From a virus, in the IMG/VR virus record IMGVR_UViG_3300034018_000585, positions 1 to 40,355 of that record: a stretch of DNA of 40,355 bases. One strand, given 5' to 3'. This document shows, one piece after another, positions 35,704-40,355 of the stretch. The notes under the pieces were generated by a model. It saw only the letters and a program-made list of their open reading frames with translations. It searched no databases and was not told the DNA's origin. A program made the translations under genes and the position numbers. Every line of letters begins with the position of its first letter. The stretch's first letter is position 1.

Positions 35704-37259
35704 CCGGTCTGATACACCACATCTGTTGAAGCCCATTCGATCTGAACGCCTTGGCTGGACGACTTGAATTGCAGGCCACCGCAATACCCAATGCCGGTAA
35801 TGCCCTGCCATTGGTTCGTCATCACAAGCCCGGCCCCCCAGGAGCCAACGTCCCACCGCGATACGTCCCAAGTAGCCGCAGTCACCACCGAGAACGACAG
35901 CGGCGCGGCGTTGGTCGTGGTGTCAAAATCGGTGTTCATGCCGACAAAGATCGCCGGGGAACCATTGGTAAACAGGCTGTATCGGGCTCGCGTGAAATAC
36001 TTTTTCACGCCCCGTGAGCCGAAATAGTTGAACGCCTGCACCGCCGCCGTAGGGATATCCGCGCCATCGTCGGCATAGGTGTCGTCCCACGCCATCCCGA
36101 CGTAGCCATTGCCGCCGAAGTAGGGGTCGTCCTCATAGATTTCCCAGCAGTTCGCGGCCCAGCCCTGAAACTGGCTCCACGACTTCGTGATGGTGTTCAT
36201 CACATACTGCTCTTGGTAGCCCAGCGAGACAGGCACGTTGATCCACACGGCGTTATGCTTGGCGGTATAGACAATCTGCCAGCCCACCGACGCATGGTTT
36301 CCACCGTAAGCCGTCGTCGCCGCCGTGATCGCGCCCTGAATCTTGTCCGATAGCGCCACCCTGGGATCAAGGCGGCTGCTTTGCAGGCTGGACGCCATCG
36401 GGATTAGGCCGTCATAGGTGAGGATCAGCAGGTCGCCGCCCCATTTCAGCATACAGCGGTCGCCAATGGGCGAGCCAAGCTTCCACACGCCAATCAGCGA
36501 CCATGACGTAGACGACGAGGGGTCCGTCCCGCTCCACAGGATAACCTCGCCCTCGCTCGTGATAAACGCGAGGTTGTCGTCAACGCCGTAGCCCGCGTCG
36601 ATAGTCCAGGTGTCAAGGTCAACCAGATGCCCGCCATGCCGCGCAATCGCGGTCATGGGCAAAGCTTGAGCCGCGCCATAAATGGAGTCAGTCGGCAGAT
36701 ACCAAGCGTTCAGCGTGTCCTTTTCGATGAACCACAGCCGGTTCTTGAACAGCACGACGTTAACAAGGTCGTTCGTGGTCACGTTAGAAATGTGCGGGCC
36801 ACCACCCGAGGACGCGATGCTTGTCCAAGTCGTGCCATCATACAGGCGAGGCTCATCAATGCCGTTGACGGCCACGAGGAAGCTACCGCCCGAAGTCGTG
36901 ATGTTCACATGCTCCCATGTGCCCGACGACAAGCCCGTCACGACAGGAGCGCCCACAGCACCGCTTGACGTTACATCGTAAATCTTGCCCGTCTCGGTGA
37001 CGGCGAACAGTTCCGTAGTCGTGCCCGCCGAATAGGTCATCAGCGTCTGCACTTCGCCGTCGAGGCCAGTGGCGTGCTTGGTATAGCCGCCGCGAAGCAC
37101 GACGCTGGAGACGGTCGGGAACAGGTTGACCAGAGACACAGCGTCGGTCGGTTCCATGTTCGCCAACGAGTCACGAGCGTTCCAACCACCCACGGGCGCG
37201 GGCAGCGAATCGACGTTAGCCGTCGCCCGTTGAACCAGTGTGCGCGGAGCCAGAGCCAT
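35688..37259 (-). CDS. tail hub/needle-nozzle protein (P22 gp10-like)
   Basis: 523 residues. LPAPVGGWNARDSLANMEPT at the N-terminus and DAVSLVNLFPTVSSVVLRGG are characteristic of gp10-like tail hub proteins of podoviruses. The rest is a beta-propeller-like series with repeated GxxW and YDGTTW motifs (EPRLYDGTTWTSIASSGGG). It would sit below the gp4 ring and close the portal channel. It follows the adaptor gene with a one-base overlap. Confidence 0.85.
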   Translation of the reverse strand: MALAPRTLVQRATANVDSLPAPVGGWNARDSLANMEPTDAVSLVNLFPTVSSVVLRGGYTKHATGLDGEVQTLMTYSAGTTTELFAVTETGKIYDVTSSGAVGAPVVTGLSSGTWEHVNITTSGGSFLVAVNGIDEPRLYDGTTWTSIASSGGGPHISNVTTNDLVNVVLFKNRLWFIEKDTLNAWYLPTDSIYGAAQALPMTAIARHGGHLVDLDTWTIDAGYGVDDNLAFITSEGEVILWSGTDPSSSTSWSLIGVWKLGSPIGDRCMLKWGGDLLILTYDGLIPMASSLQSSRLDPRVALSDKIQGAITAATTAYGGNHASVGWQIVYTAKHNAVWINVPVSLGYQEQYVMNTITKSWSQFQGWAANCWEIYEDDPYFGGNGYVGMAWDDTYADDGADIPTAAVQAFNYFGSRGVKKYFTRARYSLFTNGSPAIFVGMNTDFDTTTNAAPLSFSVVTAATWDVSRWDVGSWGAGLVMTNQWQGITGIGYCGGLQFKSSSQGVQIEWASTDVVYQTGWAGI

Positions 37260-38164
37260 TACCGCCCATACCCACTGTCAGGAATGTTGTCGTAGCCGAT
37301 GAGAATGTTGCCAGGGCGAGGCGCAAACGACAGGTTCGCCGCCGAAGTGTTCTGCGCGATGGCCGTCTCAAGTTCGGTGTAGAAGTCGCGGAACAAGGCC
37401 GTCGTGTCGAAGCCCTTGGCCTGAAAATACTTCAGCTTGGTGTTCAGCACCATCACCCGGTCGGGGTAGATGCAAGTGTCCGTGTCCACCGTGAAACTGT
37501 TTTTGGCAACGCCCGCCGCCGACCTTGCCCAGCCCTTGCTGCGATATTCGAAGCTAAGGTTCTCAGCCGTCGAGAGTCCCGGCCAAATCTGGAAATAGTC
37601 GCCCAGCAGACGCCAACGGATGCGCGGTCCCGTGCTGATATAGCCGCTAATCAGCCATTCCCATTGCTGCGCGTCCTCGGGGCCAAGCATTTCCCAACGC
37701 TTGCTCCGGTCCCACTGAGTGCGCGGAACAATGGCGTCGTAGTCGGACGGCAGGTCGTATTTGACCTTTTGGAAATAGATCGTCCCGCTTGTGGCCGCGT
37801 CCTGCGGGAACGAGGTCAGCGTCACTTGGGTCAGCGAATCCACGCTCTCAATGAACGTGCCATTCGGGATGCCCGTGCCAACGGCCATGTAGGTCGTGTC
37901 GAGCCCGGCGGTGGACGGAATGCCCGTAACCGTCCTTGCCGCCGTCGTGTAGGTGCCCGTAGTCGTGGTGTATTCGGTGAAGAAGGAATACGGCTTGGTC
38001 AGTTCGCGCCAGTCAGCCTTTCGGAGCAGTTCATATCCAGAGGCGTTCATGAGCGCCAGGATTTGAACAACGTCCTGATTGGTGTTTCCGGCAACGGACG
38101 TAGGCGTAGAAATGCCTAGTTCGTTAGTGACCTGTGTCACCAACTCCAGCATTGTCGAGGACAT
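37259..38164 (-). CDS. head-tail adaptor (P22 gp4-like)
   Basis: 301 residues. The opening MLELVTQVTNELGISTPTSV and VVQILALMNASGYELLRKAD form the helical bundle that docks under the portal. WRELTKPYSFFTEYTTTTGT and KVKYDLPSDYDAIVPRTQWD are further patterns of this adaptor family. The C-terminal region has SFAPRPGNILIGYDNIPDSG, common at the end of these proteins. It stabilises packaged DNA and joins portal to hub. The 5' end overlaps the upstream gene by 41 bp. Confidence 0.85.
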   Translation of the reverse strand: MSSTMLELVTQVTNELGISTPTSVAGNTNQDVVQILALMNASGYELLRKADWRELTKPYSFFTEYTTTTGTYTTAARTVTGIPSTAGLDTTYMAVGTGIPNGTFIESVDSLTQVTLTSFPQDAATSGTIYFQKVKYDLPSDYDAIVPRTQWDRSKRWEMLGPEDAQQWEWLISGYISTGPRIRWRLLGDYFQIWPGLSTAENLSFEYRSKGWARSAAGVAKNSFTVDTDTCIYPDRVMVLNTKLKYFQAKGFDTTALFRDFYTELETAIAQNTSAANLSFAPRPGNILIGYDNIPDSGYGR

Positions 38165-38702
38165 TTACAGCCTCTTCCTTCTTCGGTCGGCCAGGGCCTC
38201 GACGTTCGCCCAAGAGAGCCTGCATCTGCTTCTTGAGTTCATCAATCTCGGCTTGCTGGGCGTCAATCTTCTGTTGAGCCTCTGCGTTGTTCTTGCCGGT
38301 GAGATAGGCGCGGGCGCGTTCCCGAAGGCCCGCTGCACCCATGCCAATCTTTTGCAACTGCGCGTCCGTAGCCGTGGCGACCTGTTCGGTCGTCTGGAAC
38401 TTGAGGATTTGCAGTTCGGCAAGCTGAACGTCACTGAGGTCGGCGTCCCGCTCACTCTTCCACCGCGAAAGCGGGGTGCCAATGAGCATGGCCGTCTCGG
38501 TGCTGTTCCTCATCTGGTAAGCGAGCCACTGACGGGAAAAGCGTCTCTTGTGGTCGTCGTTAACGAAAGTCTCAATGACGTTGGTCTTGTCACCAGGGGT
38601 CATGATCCTGACGAAATCGCGGCCCTTGTAGGGGTCCTTTTCGTATTCGTAAAATTCGACGTAAAGATGCGCGTCCGCGTTCAGGTCGTCGCTATCCAGC
38701 AT
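38124..38702 (-). CDS. conserved virion-region protein with AT-hook-like tail
   Basis: 192 residues. The N-terminal part (AHLYVEFYEYEKDPYKGRDF, then VRIMTPGDKTNVIETFV and RRFSRQWLAYQM) is widely conserved in podovirus-like phages next to adaptor genes. Helices with a coiled coil follow (AEAQQKIDAQQAEIDELKKQ). The tail RRGPGRPKKEEA is an AT-hook-type DNA-binding motif. Function is not established. Four bases separate it from the gene upstream. Confidence 0.75.
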   Translation of the reverse strand: MLDSDDLNADAHLYVEFYEYEKDPYKGRDFVRIMTPGDKTNVIETFVNDDHKRRFSRQWLAYQMRNSTETAMLIGTPLSRWKSERDADLSDVQLAELQILKFQTTEQVATATDAQLQKIGMGAAGLRERARAYLTGKNNAEAQQKIDAQQAEIDELKKQMQALLGERRGPGRPKKEEAVNVLDNAGVGDTGH

Positions 38703-38705
38703 GTA

Positions 38706-39062
38706 TTACGCTCCGAGATGGGAAAGCCAAACGGTCGGGGAGATGCCAAAGAAAATCCGTTCCTTGCCAGCGGCAATGGCAACGGAAGCGCCAGCATCAA
38801 CAGTCGTGCCGGTGAGGGCATAGACGGTCAGCGAACTCGCGCCGTTGTTGAACACCGTGACCATAGCGCCAGCCTCAGCGGGAGGCAGGGCAACGCCGGT
38901 CGAGGCGGCGGTCGTCGTCACGTTGTTGACCACGGCGCTCAGTTGCAGGGCGGTGGCAAGGTTGGTGCCGGTGGCGGTCAGGCCGGTAGCCACATCGCCG
39001 CAAATGACTTCGGTAGAAAGCGGCGCGTTACCAGCCGCGAGGACTCGTGAGGGAATCGCCAT
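38706..39062 (-). CDS. small beta-rich virion protein
   Basis: 118 residues, starting MAIPSRVLAAGNAPLSTEVI. Thr/Ala/Val-rich strands dominate (GTNLATALQLSAVVNNVTTT and GAMVTVFNNGASSLTVYAL), with no enzyme motif. Such proteins in this position are usually structural. It starts two bases after the DUF115-methyltransferase stop on the transcript. Confidence 0.65.
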   Translation of the reverse strand: MAIPSRVLAAGNAPLSTEVICGDVATGLTATGTNLATALQLSAVVNNVTTTAASTGVALPPAEAGAMVTVFNNGASSLTVYALTGTTVDAGASVAIAAGKERIFFGISPTVWLSHLGA

Positions 39063-39064
39063 TG

Positions 39065-40355
39065 TTAAGCCCTTTCTTTGGCTTTGACGTAGAAGGTAGC
39101 ATACGGAAAGGGGGTGTCCCCGTCATGGTTCCTGTATAGCACATCATATCCTGCAAATTGTTCTTCCCACCATTCGACGGGAAAAACCGATAGATGCAGG
39201 GGATGCCCTATCAGCGAGCCCATATTGTCATGAAACATCGCAATCTTAAAGAAGCACTTGTCAACGCAATCCATAATGTTTCGGATCGCGTCTGGCACTT
39301 TTTCAGGTTCGATATGCTCCATTACGTCGGTGCAGTATCCGATATCGGCGCTCACCTTCATTGACATGGACTGCGTGAGGTCCGCGTAAACGAATGGAAA
39401 CTGCCCGCGAAGGTCAAGGCAGTTGTCCGCGAAGTCCACAAAAACCACATCGCAGTTGGTCAGCCGGTTGATTGCAAGCCCGCCGCGCCCGGTGCCGCAC
39501 CCGAAGTCCGCGATGATGTCGAGGAAGTGCGGCTTGACCACCTTGGCGAATTCCTCCGCAAAGCCCTCTCCAGGGGACATCGTGCGGTAGGAGTCAAACT
39601 CCCACATTTTGCGGTATTTCTCTTCCTCAGTGATCGGCTGGGAAGCAAGGCGCATCTGGTGCATCACTTCCATGATAAGCCCGTCCGAATCCACCGTGAC
39701 GATGCAACCAAGGTCGATCAGGTTGTTGCAGACTTCGGGGAACAGTTCGGCTTGCCGCGCCATAGTCAGGCTGGACGTGAACGTCTTGCCGCCAAGCGTG
39801 ACCTTGCACAGCGGTTCCGTCGCATTGATCGGCTGTTCGTAGGCGTGTCCAAGACTGGCGCGGTGCGATGAGTCATAGCCGAACAAGTGCAGCTTGCGAT
39901 AGCCGAGCGTGTAGGCAAGGCACATGGACGACAGCCCAACCGTCGTGCCGCCGCCGATAAGGGCATATTCGTCGTCGTGGGCGGGCAAATGCTCATCAAT
40001 GCCCTCAATGGCCGGATGCCACACAAAGGGGTCGCCTAGGGCCTTGAAAATGGCCGGATCGCACTGTGAGGCAATCAGATACTTCTTCGCGCTGCCAATC
40101 AGGGCGATGTTGTCAGGGCGAGCGTCGAGAATGACCTGATACTCGGGAATGATGCCATTCTCGTTCAGGAACTTGGTCGCGCCGTTCAGGGCGAAGATCG
40201 TCTGCCCTAAGTCCTTGCGCTTTTTGATTGTGGGTAGGTGTTCCTGGAGCGATGGACCGCCGCCGACAATGACCGCGTGTCCGTCATGCGCTTCGAGCAT
40301 CTTGATCCAGGACCGATGCTTGCGCGAGTTTTCACCAATGTTGGCGAAAAGGGTT
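39065..40355 (-). CDS. DUF115-methyltransferase fusion, copy 2 (5' end missing)
   Basis: The frame runs from the window edge to a stop at 39065. The first visible residues are TLFANIGENSRKHRSW, so about 12 residues are missing compared with copy 1. The DUF115 part has VIVGGGPSLQEHL, YQVILDARPDN and YALIGGGTTVG. The C-terminal 150 residues are a class I SAM methyltransferase: ADFGCGTGRGG is motif I, FVDFA motif II and YCTDVMEHIEPEKVP the motif IV region. DUF115 proteins act in glycan transfer or pterin chemistry. Fused to a methyltransferase in a virion operon it may decorate virion or cell-surface glycans; this is inferred. Confidence 0.85.
   Translation of the reverse strand, partial: TLFANIGENSRKHRSWIKMLEAHDGHAVIVGGGPSLQEHLPTIKKRKDLGQTIFALNGATKFLNENGIIPEYQVILDARPDNIALIGSAKKYLIASQCDPAIFKALGDPFVWHPAIEGIDEHLPAHDDEYALIGGGTTVGLSSMCLAYTLGYRKLHLFGYDSSHRASLGHAYEQPINATEPLCKVTLGGKTFTSSLTMARQAELFPEVCNNLIDLGCIVTVDSDGLIMEVMHQMRLASQPITEEEKYRKMWEFDSYRTMSPGEGFAEEFAKVVKPHFLDIIADFGCGTGRGGLAINRLTNCDVVFVDFADNCLDLRGQFPFVYADLTQSMSMKVSADIGYCTDVMEHIEPEKVPDAIRNIMDCVDKCFFKIAMFHDNMGSLIGHPLHLSVFPVEWWEEQFAGYDVLYRNHDGDTPFPYATFYVKAKERA
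39358..40355. repeat. right copy of 998-bp diverged terminal repeat
   Basis: Ungapped partner of 1-998 with 46 differences by hand count, identical in the outermost 100 bases at the left and 114 bases at the right. Most differences are silent in the encoded protein. Merging the two copies gives a circle of 39357 bp. Confidence 0.95.

Noticed and set aside
37238-38119. 293-residue plus-strand open frame
   Set aside because: Antisense of the gp4-like adaptor; no motif or ribosome site.

Overview
The window looks like a near-complete genome (about 39.4 kb once redundant ends are removed) of a tailed phage with a short-tailed, P22-like virion. It carries a P22-type portal, gp4-like and gp10-like tail proteins, internal virion proteins and tail fibres. 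No integrase, DNA polymerase, RNA polymerase, tRNA gene or CRISPR array is visible, so a lytic life style that depends on host polymerases is likely. The host is probably an alphaproteobacterium: the sequence is GC-rich, and three small proteins resemble GcrA, a cell-cycle regulator family essentially confined to Alphaproteobacteria. The host genus cannot be read from the sequence.

The first 998 bases and the last 998 bases are two ungapped copies of the same gene segment. By hand count they differ at 46 positions, 36 of them at codon third positions. The window therefore starts and ends inside one gene, a DUF115-methyltransferase fusion. This is best read as a circularly permuted genome whose two ends come from two strain variants.

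Layout. (a) Late genes are all on the minus strand and form one run from 11567 down to 1, continuing across the join from 40355 down to 25381. The order is small and large terminase, portal, minor virion proteins, scaffold, major capsid protein, decoration-like protein, DUF115-methyltransferase, tail adaptor and hub proteins, GNAT acetyltransferase, S74-domain protein, three internal virion proteins, tail fibres, then a lysis cassette (metallophosphoesterase, holin, Rz, Rz1, GH108 endolysin). (b) A control region at about 11.57-12.71 kb holds the terS promoter, operators, a very stable hairpin, repeats and an iteron-like array that may be the origin. (c) Early genes at 12.7-19.9 kb are mostly on the plus strand. 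They are small, tightly coupled and mostly of unknown function, with paralogous families (three GcrA-like, three DWIEH-domain) and a repeated gene-boundary element. (d) The replication and recombination block at 20.2-25.5 kb has a primase-helicase and an HTH regulator on the minus strand. Divergent from them are a small protein, a Sak4-like ATPase, a DUF669 protein, a Cas4/RecB-like nuclease and an Hjc-like nuclease.

Regulation. Promoters of the form TTGCAT, 17-18 bp, (T/C)A(T/A/G)(G/A)GT occur repeatedly. Several share a near-identical spacer. A symmetric 15-bp element, TTGC-N7-GCAA, lies at five places beside them, in four cases exactly 9 bp from a -35 box. This points to a phage-wide control circuit with either the HTH protein at 22147-22383 or one of the GcrA-like proteins as its factor. 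It is the most promising undescribed system in the window.
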